Assembly (NCBI GenBank): GCA_035384605.1 | Contig: DAOOIV010000057.1 | Location: 1 to 34,177, forward strand | DNA from: Phycisphaerae bacterium | GTDB taxonomy: Bacteria > Planctomycetota > Phycisphaerae > UBA1845 > PWPN01 | Direction of reading: 5' to 3' | Length of the DNA: 34,177 nt | Part shown: one piece after another, positions 24,575-32,347 of the stretch | How the letters are laid out: every line of letters starts with the position of its first letter | Numbering within the stretch: the stretch's first letter is position 1 | Position numbers and translations under genes: made by a program | The notes under the pieces: model-generated | Databases searched by the model: none | What the model saw: only the letters and a program-made list of their open reading frames with translations | Told to the model about the DNA's origin: nothing

Positions 24575-25579
24575 TCAACCCGCACCCAGGGAAAACACCC
24601 CCTGATCCTGCGCCCTGAGCATTTCGCACGCCTCGGTCAAGACGCGACTCACGACGTCGCCCATCGCTCCGCGAATACGAACCCCGGCCGAGTACGCATG
24701 ACCTCCTCCACCGAGTTTCTCCGCCAGCGGCAGAACCGGCGTGCCCGGTTCGCCGCGAAGATTAATCCGAATCACACCCTTCTCTCCTTCTGAGAAAAGC
24801 AGGGCCATCCGGATTCCGGACAGCGAGCGAGGGATCGAGACCTGGTCGTCGATATCCTGCGGCGAGCACCCACATGAGGCGATTTCCTCGTAAGTCAAGG
24901 TGCTGTACGCGATGCGGCCTTCGGCCACCACATGAGTGTTATGGTAGACCTTCCGTATCAGGTCGAACTCGTGCCGCTCCTGCGACCGGGCAATTCGGCA
25001 ACCGATCCGATCAACGTCGGCTCCGCTGCGGACCAGATCCGCGGCCGCATCAAGGCAGTCCGCCGTCGTACTGGGCAACGAGAAACCCGCCGTGTCGGAA
25101 TAGATCCCCGCATAGAGCAGTCCCGCAGTGACAGGATCGAGTTTCCAGCCTGCCGCGCGGATGAGTCTCCATACCAGCTCGCACGTGCTGCTGGCATTGT
25201 CTTCCACCCAGTTGATGGATCCGAAATCGGGATTGGTAGTGTGGTGGTCGATGTTGACGATCAGCTTGTCGGCAATGGCCTCCCAGTGGCCGGCAACGTT
25301 GACTCGTTTCGTGGACGCGGTATCGACGATCACCACGACGTCGGCGCGACCGACCCTTTCCGGATCAGCGATCGGCACGCCATTACTCAGCTCCATGAGA
25401 AACAGGAGCCTCTGGCTTTCAAGGGGAACGGGAAGAACGATCGCCGCCTCCGACGACGGCAACGATCGAGCCAGGGCCAGCATCGCGCCCAGGGAATCGA
25501 GGTCCGGCGTGACATGACCCGCAATCACCGGGAAGCCGGCGGCGGCCAAGGTGTCAATGAGTTCCCGGGGCACGGACAT
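24575..25579 (-). CDS. nrnA: DHH-family oligoribonuclease / pAp phosphatase
   Basis: A 334-residue DHH-DHHA1 phosphoesterase of the NrnA type. The metal-binding blocks are GHVTPDLDSLG (H22, D26, D28), IVDTAS (D86), NIDHHTTN (D111, H112, H113) and AGIYSDTAGF (Asp about 159). The DHHA1 half carries the substrate-binding GGGGHAYSAG near residue 290. NrnA degrades very short RNAs and removes the 3'-phosphate from pAp (3'-phosphoadenosine 5'-phosphate). It starts only 3 bases after the stop of sat; since pAp is a by-product of the sulfate-activation route, the pairing with ATP sulfurylase is metabolically meaningful. The ATG at 25579 is the first Met and fits the family N-terminus. Confidence 0.88.
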   Translation of the reverse strand: MSVPRELIDTLAAAGFPVIAGHVTPDLDSLGAMLALARSLPSSEAAIVLPVPLESQRLLFLMELSNGVPIADPERVGRADVVVIVDTASTKRVNVAGHWEAIADKLIVNIDHHTTNPDFGSINWVEDNASSTCELVWRLIRAAGWKLDPVTAGLLYAGIYSDTAGFSLPSTTADCLDAAADLVRSGADVDRIGCRIARSQERHEFDLIRKVYHNTHVVAEGRIAYSTLTYEEIASCGCSPQDIDDQVSIPRSLSGIRMALLFSEGEKGVIRINLRGEPGTPVLPLAEKLGGGGHAYSAGVRIRGAMGDVVSRVLTEACEMLRAQDQGVFSLGAG

Positions 25580-25582
25580 AGG

Positions 25583-26839
25583 TCACTTCCGCATGGCCTC
25601 GATCAGAATCCGGGCCGTTGATTCGCGCATGACCCGCGGATCGGGCAATCGGCCGGCCGACAACGCCTCGCGAACATCACGTCCGCTGATCGGAATCGGT
25701 TTCCAGCCCTTCTTGCCGCACTCATCGACCAGGGCAACGCGCCCCAGTTCCTCATAATAGGCCGCGAAGCCGACCTTCACCGGCCGAATCCGCAACTCGC
25801 CGGTCAGTTGAGAGAAGATCTCCTGGGCAGCCAACGGGTCCCAGATGTCCTTACCGTCGAAATATGGGGCGTCGGCGTGCTTGCGACCTATGATAATGTC
25901 GGTGAAACCGAAGTTCTGGCGATAGATGGCGTGCATGATCGCCTCCTTCGGACCGGCATAGAACATCTTGATGTCCAAACCAAGAAGCAGGGCCACGTCG
26001 TTGATATCGTAGCCTTTCGACCGCCACAATTCCTCGTCCTTGTCACCTTCGCCGAGCTGGCGGTTTTCGAGCAGGGCCCGGTACGTTCGCATCCGGGTCG
26101 GGGCGTCAACGTCGTCTGATTTGGTTTCCCCGATCAGCGGGTTCAGGACCACCCCTGTCTTAAAGCCCTGACGGGTCAACACCTCGGCCCCGTATACCAG
26201 GGCGTACTCATGGGCCCGGTGCAGCGGATTGCGGGTCTGGAAGGCCACCACGCGTTCCCAGCCCTTCTCGGCGAACAATGTCCGCGTTTCCCGCGGCGTC
26301 AGCACGAATTGACCGTATTCCGGGTGCTTGGGCTGCGGCAACATTTCGATCTGGCCGCCGATCAACATCTCGCCGGGATCGTTCATAACCATCTGACCGC
26401 CAGGGTGGTCGATCCGCTTCGTCTGATAGACCGCCTCGATGTAGGCGAGCTTGTCCCACGGGAAGATGTCCTCGATCAACAGCGCACCGACCGTTTCACC
26501 GGCGGAGTTCGTTAACCGTACCCGCCGGCCGACCTTGAGGGCGGAGGCGAGGTCCTTGGTGACCGGCAGCGAAATCGGGATAGACCACGCGTACTTGTGC
26601 CCGTTGTGGTCAATGTTGACGTCCCGAAGAACTTGATCGTAGACCGCCTTGACCATCGGGCCGGTCAGCGGGCTGAGCCCTCCGTCGCCGATCCGGTAAA
26701 CGCTTGACAGATCGGCGTCGCTGACCGGCAAGGCCGGCCACGAAGCAACTTCCCTAACAAACTCATGAACTCGATCGGCTGGGACCGTGCGGTTCACCGG
26801 TTCCTTCAGGCCGCCATGGGGCGGGATCAAATCTGGCAT
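25583..26839 (-). CDS. sat: Sulfate adenylyltransferase (ATP sulfurylase)
   Basis: A 418-residue enzyme that forms adenosine 5'-phosphosulfate from ATP and sulfate. It has the PUA-like N-terminal domain (LSPLTGPMVKAVYDQVLRDV) and the nucleotidyl-transfer domain with QTRNPLHRAHEY (201-212; the QTRNPxHRAH signature), VLNPLIGETKSDDV, and IIIGRKHADAP where the family has GRDHAG. The length matches bacterial homo-oligomeric Sat without the APS-kinase extension. AAGGAG is found 13 bases upstream of the ATG. It lies 92 bases after infC and 3 bases before nrnA on the same strand, so it is probably the third gene of the thrS unit. No CysH, CysC or Apr genes are visible, so assimilatory versus other use cannot be decided here. 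Confidence 0.93.
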   Translation of the reverse strand: MPDLIPPHGGLKEPVNRTVPADRVHEFVREVASWPALPVSDADLSSVYRIGDGGLSPLTGPMVKAVYDQVLRDVNIDHNGHKYAWSIPISLPVTKDLASALKVGRRVRLTNSAGETVGALLIEDIFPWDKLAYIEAVYQTKRIDHPGGQMVMNDPGEMLIGGQIEMLPQPKHPEYGQFVLTPRETRTLFAEKGWERVVAFQTRNPLHRAHEYALVYGAEVLTRQGFKTGVVLNPLIGETKSDDVDAPTRMRTYRALLENRQLGEGDKDEELWRSKGYDINDVALLLGLDIKMFYAGPKEAIMHAIYRQNFGFTDIIIGRKHADAPYFDGKDIWDPLAAQEIFSQLTGELRIRPVKVGFAAYYEELGRVALVDECGKKGWKPIPISGRDVREALSAGRLPDPRVMRESTARILIEAMRK

Positions 26840-26931
26840 GAAAAGACGAACACTCCTTCGGGAAAAAGACGGGCGCGCTCACCGGCATCGGCTCGGTGTT
26901 TGAACCGCCCGTTGCACCCATGAACCAGGGC

Positions 26932-27495
26932 TCAGGTCGGCGTTTCCGCCGCCGGCTTGGCCGGAACGACCGCGGCGGCGGGCTTGGCTCCCGGCTTGCC
27001 GGGGGAGAATACCATGACCATGCGCTGACCTTCTATCCGCGGCGGACGCTCGATTCTGCCCTTCTCGCCGACCTGCTCGATGATCAGCTTGAAGATATCG
27101 AACCCGATTTCCTTGTGGAATCGTTCGCGTCCGTGAAAGACCATGGTGAACTGGACCTTGTCGCCATCCTCAAGGAACTTCACCGCACGGCTCACCTTGA
27201 TGTCCCGGTCGTGTTCCCCGACATCCGGATGCAGGCGGATCTCCTTGAGCTTCTGCTGGTGATGCTTCTGCTTTTTCTTCTTCTGGTTCTGAGAATACTT
27301 GAACTTGCCGAAATCCATGATCCGGCAGACGGGCGGCCTTTCCGTCGGGGCCACCTCCACGAGATCCAAGCCCGCCTCGCGAGCCCGACGAAGAGCTTCC
27401 GCGGTAGGGACAACTCCGACCTGTTCATTGTTCTCGTCGATCAGGCGGACCGACGGCAATCGAATCTGTTCGTTGCACCGCTGCAGTTTGGCGAT
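26932..27495 (-). CDS. infC: Translation initiation factor IF-3 (ATC start)
   Basis: A 187-residue IF-3: N-domain with NEQIRLPSVRLIDENNEQVG and LDLVEVAPTERPPVCRIMDF, the basic linker KYSQNQKKKKQKHHQQKLKE, and the C-domain (IRLHPDVGEHDRDIKV, FTMVFHGRERFHKEIGFDI). An Ala/Pro-rich tail of about 25 residues follows. No ATG, GTG or TTG precedes the conserved NEQIR segment: upstream in frame is ATC (27493-27495) then Ala-Lys-Leu-Gln-Arg-Cys, with a TGA two codons before it. AGAGAGGG lies 7 bases before the ATC. infC genes classically start with AUU/AUC/AUA, through which IF-3 represses its own translation, so ATC is taken as start; a TTG at 27459 would cut into the conserved domain. IF-3 checks start codons and keeps the 30S subunit free. 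Confidence 0.92.
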   Translation of the reverse strand: MAKLQRCNEQIRLPSVRLIDENNEQVGVVPTAEALRRAREAGLDLVEVAPTERPPVCRIMDFGKFKYSQNQKKKKQKHHQQKLKEIRLHPDVGEHDRDIKVSRAVKFLEDGDKVQFTMVFHGRERFHKEIGFDIFKLIIEQVGEKGRIERPPRIEGQRMVMVFSPGKPGAKPAAAVVPAKPAAETPT

Positions 27496-27502
27496 GGTTC
27501 AA

Positions 27503-27510
27503 CCCTCTCT
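27503..27510 (-). promoter_or_regulatory. Ribosome-binding site that decides the ATC start of infC
   Basis: AGAGAGGG on the minus strand sits 7 bases upstream of the ATC at 27493-27495 and 43 bases upstream of the TTG at 27459. Only the ATC has proper spacing. Confidence 0.7.
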
Positions 27511-27575
27511 TTCTGATAAGCCTCGCTTTGTCCTGACGCGAGCACGACAAGGCTCGCGCGACCGGCCCATGCCGG

Positions 27576-29729
27576 TCAATTCGATGCGGCCGGCTTGACC
27601 GTCCGCTCGTTGACTTCCTTCACGCAACGGGCGATGAACGCCTCGACCGATTCGTTTCCGATCGTCTTGCCGGAGCGGTCGTTGACGTTCACGCTGCCTT
27701 CCGCCGCCTCCCGCTCTCCCACGACAAGAGTATACGGGATCTTGTGCTTCCTCGCATAGTGCTTCTTGGGGCCGATTTTTTCGGCGCTGACGTCCAGTTC
27801 CACCCGCAAATCGGCCTCGACAAGCCGATCCCGAACCTTCACGGCATACGCGGCGCTCTTCTCGCTGACCGACGCCACGAACACCTGCACGGGAGCCAGC
27901 CACATCGGAAACGCTCCGGCAAAGTGCTCGATGAGAATGGCCACAAACCGCTCCATGCTGCCGAACGGGGCTCGGTGAATCATTACCGGCCGATGGGCGG
28001 TATTGTCCGAGCCCACATAGGTCAGGTCAAACCTCTCGGGCAGATTATAATCCACCTGGACCGTCCCGAGTTGCCACTCACGCCCGATGCAATCTTTGAC
28101 CACAAAGTCGATCTTCGGGCCGTAGAAGGCTGCCTCACCCTTTTCCTCCGAATAGCGCATGCCGCTGCCCTGAACGGCAGTCCGAACGGCCTGCTCGGCA
28201 AGGGCCCAATTCTCGTCGCTACCAACGTACTTGGAGCTCCCTGGTTCCCGCAAGCCGATCCGGACGCGGTAGTCCCCCAGGCCCAGGGAATCAAACACCT
28301 TCCGCGTCAGGTTGACACAACCGGCGATCTCGTCCAGAAGCTGGTCGGGGCGACAGAACAGGTGAGCGTCATCCTGGGTGAAGCCCCGGACCCGGGTCAT
28401 GCCCGACAGCTCGCCGCTCTGCTCGTACCGGTAGACGGTCCCGAATTCTGCCAGGCGGATCGGCAAATCGCGATAACTCCGAGGTTCCGAGGCGAAGATC
28501 CGAATATGGTGCGGACAGTTCATCGGACGCAACAGGTAACCGTCGGAGACTTCGAGCGCTGCTTCGATCCGCTTGACAAGGGCTTGTTTTCCCTGTTCGG
28601 AGGCGGCCAACAGCTCGTCAGCCAATGCGCCATCCATACCCCGCATATTTTCGATGGCCTGCAATTCCTCCGCGGTTGCCGGAGCATGTTCGGCCCGGGC
28701 CCTGGTCAGCTCCCAAAGCATATTGAGGGCCTTCTGCAAATCGGCCTCATACAGCGGGGGAAACTGGCTGTCTTTGTAGTATGGGAAATGACCACTGGTC
28801 CGGTAGAGGCCCAGCTTTCCGATCTGGGGGGTGTACACGGCCTGGTAGCCAAGCTTGGTCAACTCGCCCCGCAGGAAGCTCTCAAGCTGGTAGCGGACAA
28901 TCGCACCCTTGGGCTTCCAGAGCACCAAGCCGCTGCCGACGAGCGGATCAATGAGAAACAGCCCGAGTTCCTGCCCTATCTTGCGGTGGTCGCGCTTCCT
29001 GGCCTCCTCCAGTTGATCCAGGTAACGCTTCAAGTCCTTGGCGGTCGGCCAGGCTGTGCCATAAACCCGCTGAAGCTGCTTCTCTTTCTGGTCGCCGCGG
29101 TAATAAGCCCCGCTGACCTGCATGATCTTGAAGGCCCCGATCCGGCCGGTACTGGGTACGTGGGGACCGCGACACAGATCCTCGAAATCACTGCCCCTTT
29201 CTGTGCCGGTCACGTAAAAGCTCAGAGGCCCTTCCGCCCGTTCCGCATTGTCGATCTTGTATCGGCTGCCCTCCTGACGGAGTTTCGCCATACCTTCTTC
29301 GCGGCTCATTTCGTAACGGGTGAACGGCCGATCGGCCTTCACGATCTCAGCCATCTTCGCCTCGATGGCTGCGAAGTCCTCTTGAGACAGGGGCCGGTCC
29401 AGATCAATGTCGTAATAGAAGCCGTTCTCGACCGGCGGGCCGTAGACCAGCTTGGCCTGCGGGAACAGCGAGCAGATAGCCTCGGCCATGACATGGGCGC
29501 AACTGTGGCGCATGACGTACAGGCTGTCGGGGTCGTCGGCGTCGGCTTTGAGGATGGACAAACGGCCATCCCGTGTGACCGGCGTGCTCAGATCGACGAT
29601 AGCGCCGTCGAGTTTGGCGGCGATGGCCGCGCGGGCCAGGCCGGGGTTGATCATGGCTGCGACGTCCGCGACGGTCTTTCCCGCCGGCACGTCGAGCACT
29701 TTCCCATCAGGCAGTGTGATCTGAGGCAT
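27576..29729 (-). CDS. thrS: Threonyl-tRNA synthetase
   Basis: A 717-residue class II synthetase that charges tRNA-Thr. TGS domain at about 1-62 (ITLPDGKVLDVPAGKTVADV); editing domain with HSCAH (H75, H79) and CRGPH (C186, H190); catalytic core with RPMNCPHH (Cys405), TQDDAHLF (His456) and MIHRAPFGS (His585), which hold the zinc; C-terminal anticodon-binding domain (PVQVFVASVSEKS, KHKIPYTLVVGERE). Compared with the usual 640 residues, about 60 extra residues lie between YYKDSQF (317-323) and YLLRPMNC (398-405). The insert is helical and rich in Glu, Ala and Leu. The ATG at 29729 fits the TGS start. It leads the infC-sat-nrnA unit and has a long leader with a candidate attenuator. Confidence 0.97.
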   Translation of the reverse strand: MPQITLPDGKVLDVPAGKTVADVAAMINPGLARAAIAAKLDGAIVDLSTPVTRDGRLSILKADADDPDSLYVMRHSCAHVMAEAICSLFPQAKLVYGPPVENGFYYDIDLDRPLSQEDFAAIEAKMAEIVKADRPFTRYEMSREEGMAKLRQEGSRYKIDNAERAEGPLSFYVTGTERGSDFEDLCRGPHVPSTGRIGAFKIMQVSGAYYRGDQKEKQLQRVYGTAWPTAKDLKRYLDQLEEARKRDHRKIGQELGLFLIDPLVGSGLVLWKPKGAIVRYQLESFLRGELTKLGYQAVYTPQIGKLGLYRTSGHFPYYKDSQFPPLYEADLQKALNMLWELTRARAEHAPATAEELQAIENMRGMDGALADELLAASEQGKQALVKRIEAALEVSDGYLLRPMNCPHHIRIFASEPRSYRDLPIRLAEFGTVYRYEQSGELSGMTRVRGFTQDDAHLFCRPDQLLDEIAGCVNLTRKVFDSLGLGDYRVRIGLREPGSSKYVGSDENWALAEQAVRTAVQGSGMRYSEEKGEAAFYGPKIDFVVKDCIGREWQLGTVQVDYNLPERFDLTYVGSDNTAHRPVMIHRAPFGSMERFVAILIEHFAGAFPMWLAPVQVFVASVSEKSAAYAVKVRDRLVEADLRVELDVSAEKIGPKKHYARKHKIPYTLVVGEREAAEGSVNVNDRSGKTIGNESVEAFIARCVKEVNERTVKPAASN

Positions 29730-29810
29730 TGTTCACCACTTCCACAAGAGCCGGGCCGGCGGCCGCCCGTTTCACACCAGGGCCGGCAACCCGCCCGCCG
29801 CCAAAAGAGA

Positions 29811-29912
29811 AACGGCATGCGATTCACTCACTCGCGCACGATCTGCAGTTCGCCGAACTCGTCCGCGAATGCCACATCAAACCGTCGTGCGCGTCGTGAA
29901 TCGCATGCCGTT
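29811..29912 (-). terminator. Candidate transcription attenuator hairpin of thrS
   Basis: A perfect 17-bp inverted repeat, AACGGCATGCGATTCAC at 29811-29827 and its complement at 29896-29912. It continues inward after a small internal loop with a perfect 9-bp pair, CGCGCACGA at 29833-29841 and TCGTGCGCG at 29885-29893. The 43-base loop holds a small AGTTC/GAACT hairpin. In the minus-strand RNA the 3' arm is followed by UCUCUUUUGG. It sits 82-183 bases before thrS. Confidence 0.65.
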
Positions 29913-29948
29913 GTCAGTTCTATATCCGATGCCCGCAACGCCGGACAT
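29877..29948 (-). CDS. Candidate threonine-rich leader peptide of thrS
   Basis: A 23-codon frame (ATG 29948, TGA 29877-29879), or 9 codons from the internal ATG at 29906 reading MRFTTRTTV. Five of 23 residues are Thr, four of them in the last six codons (ACG ACG CGC ACG ACG GTT stop). These codons fall in the 5' arm of the 29811-29912 hairpin, so a ribosome waiting for charged tRNA-Thr would block its folding. Ribosome sites are weak (AAGG only two bases before the first ATG, none clear for the second). A second minus frame through the same bases reads RRFDVAFADEFGELQIVRE and also stops in the hairpin. So assignment is by position and Thr content, not by homology. Confidence 0.45.
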   Translation of the reverse strand: MSGVAGIGYRTDNGMRFTTRTTV

Positions 29949-30001
29949 CACCTTGCCGGAAGGCCGCCCACGCAAGCCGTCGCTCAGCCCCGGCCGATCT
30001 C

Positions 30002-30029
30002 ACTATAGCACGCCCCACAGGGGCGTCAA
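30002..30029 (-). promoter_or_regulatory. Strong thrS promoter with palindromic spacer
   Basis: Minus-strand TTGACG (30024-30029), 16-base spacer, TATAGT (30002-30007) preceded by TGC, an extended -10. Transcription would begin near 29995, giving a leader of roughly 270 bases. The spacer contains ACGCCCC-ACA-GGGGCGT (30010-30026), a perfect 7-bp inverted repeat that could be an operator. Confidence 0.65.
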
Positions 30030-30203
30030 CAGAAAACGACAATCGCCCGTATCCAATATCGGCAAAACCAGTCCACAGAACGAGTTAGCGTTGTTGCCCC
30101 GTTCCCATGCCTGCGGCATTGAGTCGATGGCTACCCCAAAGCCCCGGACGGAATACCGTTCATCAGCAACCGATGTGGCGACGATCCCCGGTCTGCTGTA
30201 TGC

Positions 30204-32288
30204 TCACCAGAACACAACGTAGAGTGCCAGGGTCGCCAGAACGACCAGGGTACCCCAGATCTTGACGTCGCCCTTGCTCTCCAGGTTCATCTTGGGGTTC
30301 ACCGGCAGGTCAACCGGACGGGGCATCGGGGCGGCAAGCCGCATGACCGTAAGCACAGCCAGCACGATAAAGAAACACACCGCCATGCGGTCCAGGAAGG
30401 ACATTTCCTTCGACCACCACAGGCCATGGGCGCACATCCAGGGACCGATCCACCACTTGAAGCCGCCGTACAGAACGGGATTGAGGAGCAGACCTGCCGT
30501 GCCGCAGGCCCGGGGGGCCCTGTGAACCAACACACCGAACAGGAAAATCGCCAGAATGCCCGGCGAGATAAAACCCTGGAATTCCTGGATGAAGGTAAAA
30601 ATGCCGCCGAACTTCGGATTGTCCAGTCTGGGGGCGATGAGCATCGCGATCAGGACGAACGCGACCACGCAGATGCGGCCCGTGGTGACCAACTGGAACT
30701 GCGTGGCGTCCTTCTTCAGTTTGCGGAAGATGTCCATCGCGAAGATGGTCGACGACGAGTTCAACATCGAGGCCAGCGAGCTGACCACCGCGCCGAAGAT
30801 GGCCGCGAGCACGAAGCCTTTCAGTCCGCTTCCCAGGGGCAGGAGGTTCTTGATCAGCACCGGGAAGGCCGCGTCGTAATCTCGCAGCACCAGCTCGCGG
30901 ACGGTGCCCTTGAATTCCTTGTCGCCGGCTTTCTTCAGGAGATCGGCGTTGCGATTCATCAGAAGCTGCGGGTCAGACTTTGCCTGAGCCAGCCACTCGT
31001 TCGGCAATTCCACGCCAAGTGCTGCGGCGTTGAAACTCACGATGCACGCCGCATCCGCCGTGTGATCCTCGGCGAAACTTCCTGTAAAACGAAAGACCGT
31101 CAGATCTTGGGGCGGCTTGGTCCGCGCGCGGTCGAGTTGCCTGTTGATCGCCTTGAGATCGTTCACGTAAAGGGGATCAGCGGCGTCGGGCTTGACGTCG
31201 TCGGAAAGCTGCGGGTAGAGATCAGGAGCAAACGCGGCAATCGCCTTGGCGTTCTTGACCACGGCCGCGTTTCGCAGGTCGCCGGAAAACAGGTTGTACG
31301 CCAGGATGCCCGGAATCACTACCACGAACGGAACCAGCAGCTTCAGAAACGCCGCGAAGACCACACCCCGCTGCCCTTCCGCGAGGGACTTCGAGCCCAG
31401 CGTGCGTTGGGTGATGTACTGGTTCAATCCCCAATAGAAGAAATTCGGAATCCACAGGCCCACGACCAGGGCGGTCCATGGCACCTCGGGGTCCGACGCC
31501 GGCTTCACCATGTGCAGCTTTCCGGTCGCCCAATCGCCGGCATTCAGCATGCGAAGACGTTCCAACGCTCCGGCACCGCCCAGGGCGGTCGCGTCGACGG
31601 GCGCGGTGGCCGTGGCGGCAAGAGCGCCCGGATCGGCATTGCCCAGCCACCTCATGGCCAGGAACGCTATGATGACGCCGCCGACGATCAGCGCCGAGCC
31701 CTGAATGAGGTCGGCCCAGGCACAGGCCTTCAATCCGCCGGCAAACACATAGATCGCCGCCAGAGTGCCGATGATCCAGCAGCCGACCTCGATGCTGCCC
31801 AGGTCGAAGCCAAAGACGGACTGGCCCTGGAAATTCACCGTGATGACCTTGGCGCCCGAGTAGATCACCGATGCCGTAGGCACGCCGACCAAGATGATCA
31901 AGGTCGAAATGGCCATCACCGTGCGTGCGAAGGTGTTGTAACGGTACTCCAGGAACTCCGGGATCGTGTAAATACCGCTCTTGAGAAACTTGGGCAGGAA
32001 CAGGAACGCAACGACGACAAGTGTGATGGCCGCCATCCACTCATAGCTGGCAATGGCCATGCCGAGCCAGTCCGCGGCCTTGCCGCTCATGCCGACGAAC
32101 TGCTCGGTCGAGATGTTGGCGGCAATGAGCGAAAAACCGACCAGCCACCAGGTCAACCCCCGGCCGGCCAGGAAGTAGTCCTGCGCACCGTGCTCGCTGC
32201 GCGTTTCCTCACCGCGGCTCTTCCAAAGGCCGACGGCGATGACCGCGGCCACGAACAGGACGAAAACGAGGATGTCGGCAAGTCCCAT
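30204..32288 (-). CDS. Sodium/solute symporter (SSS family, sugar-type)
   Basis: A 694-residue inner-membrane transporter with about 13-14 hydrophobic helices, related to the SLC5/SGLT type. Family features are DYFLAGRGLTWWLVGFSLIAANIS (residues 37-60), FVGMSGKAADWLG, IYTIPEFLEYRYN, YVFAGGLKACAWADLIQG, NQYITQRTLGSKSLAEGQRG and SSLASMLNSSSTIFAMDIF. It probably imports a hexose with sodium. Residues about 338-470, normally a short loop after PGILAYNLF, form an extra hydrophilic segment of roughly 130 residues. AGGAG lies 7 bases before the ATG. It follows the aldose 1-epimerase gene by 59 bases on the same strand, which supports a sugar substrate. Confidence 0.9.
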   Translation of the reverse strand: MGLADILVFVLFVAAVIAVGLWKSRGEETRSEHGAQDYFLAGRGLTWWLVGFSLIAANISTEQFVGMSGKAADWLGMAIASYEWMAAITLVVVAFLFLPKFLKSGIYTIPEFLEYRYNTFARTVMAISTLIILVGVPTASVIYSGAKVITVNFQGQSVFGFDLGSIEVGCWIIGTLAAIYVFAGGLKACAWADLIQGSALIVGGVIIAFLAMRWLGNADPGALAATATAPVDATALGGAGALERLRMLNAGDWATGKLHMVKPASDPEVPWTALVVGLWIPNFFYWGLNQYITQRTLGSKSLAEGQRGVVFAAFLKLLVPFVVVIPGILAYNLFSGDLRNAAVVKNAKAIAAFAPDLYPQLSDDVKPDAADPLYVNDLKAINRQLDRARTKPPQDLTVFRFTGSFAEDHTADAACIVSFNAAALGVELPNEWLAQAKSDPQLLMNRNADLLKKAGDKEFKGTVRELVLRDYDAAFPVLIKNLLPLGSGLKGFVLAAIFGAVVSSLASMLNSSSTIFAMDIFRKLKKDATQFQLVTTGRICVVAFVLIAMLIAPRLDNPKFGGIFTFIQEFQGFISPGILAIFLFGVLVHRAPRACGTAGLLLNPVLYGGFKWWIGPWMCAHGLWWSKEMSFLDRMAVCFFIVLAVLTVMRLAAPMPRPVDLPVNPKMNLESKGDVKIWGTLVVLATLALYVVFW

Positions 32289-32347
32289 GATACGCTCCTA
32301 TCCGGCCACCGGCGGGGAGACCGGTGCCGCAAGCAAGCTCGTCGCAT

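Larger units (their letters stand above)
29730..30203. other. thrS leader and upstream intergenic region
   Basis: Between thrS and the symporter gene (both minus). It contains, in the direction of thrS transcription, the promoter (30002-30029), a threonine-rich leader frame (29877-29948) and a long hairpin (29811-29912) with a U-rich end. A GC-rich stretch follows (29745-29800, several CCGGC/GCCGG pairs) before the thrS ATG. About 174 bases from 30030 to 30203 show nothing I can support. Confidence 0.6.

Noticed and set aside
29828..29938. Alternative small minus-strand frame (TTG start) ending FADEFGELQIVRE in the thrS leader
   Set aside because: Looks somewhat protein-like, but has only two Thr codons, a TTG start with loose ribosome site and no recognised family; kept as a competing reading of the leader rather than a gene.
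27744..30008. A 754-codon open frame on the plus strand opposite thrS
   Set aside because: It is the antisense image of thrS, whose motifs are unmistakable; the plus frame has low-complexity, family-free sequence and no ribosome site.
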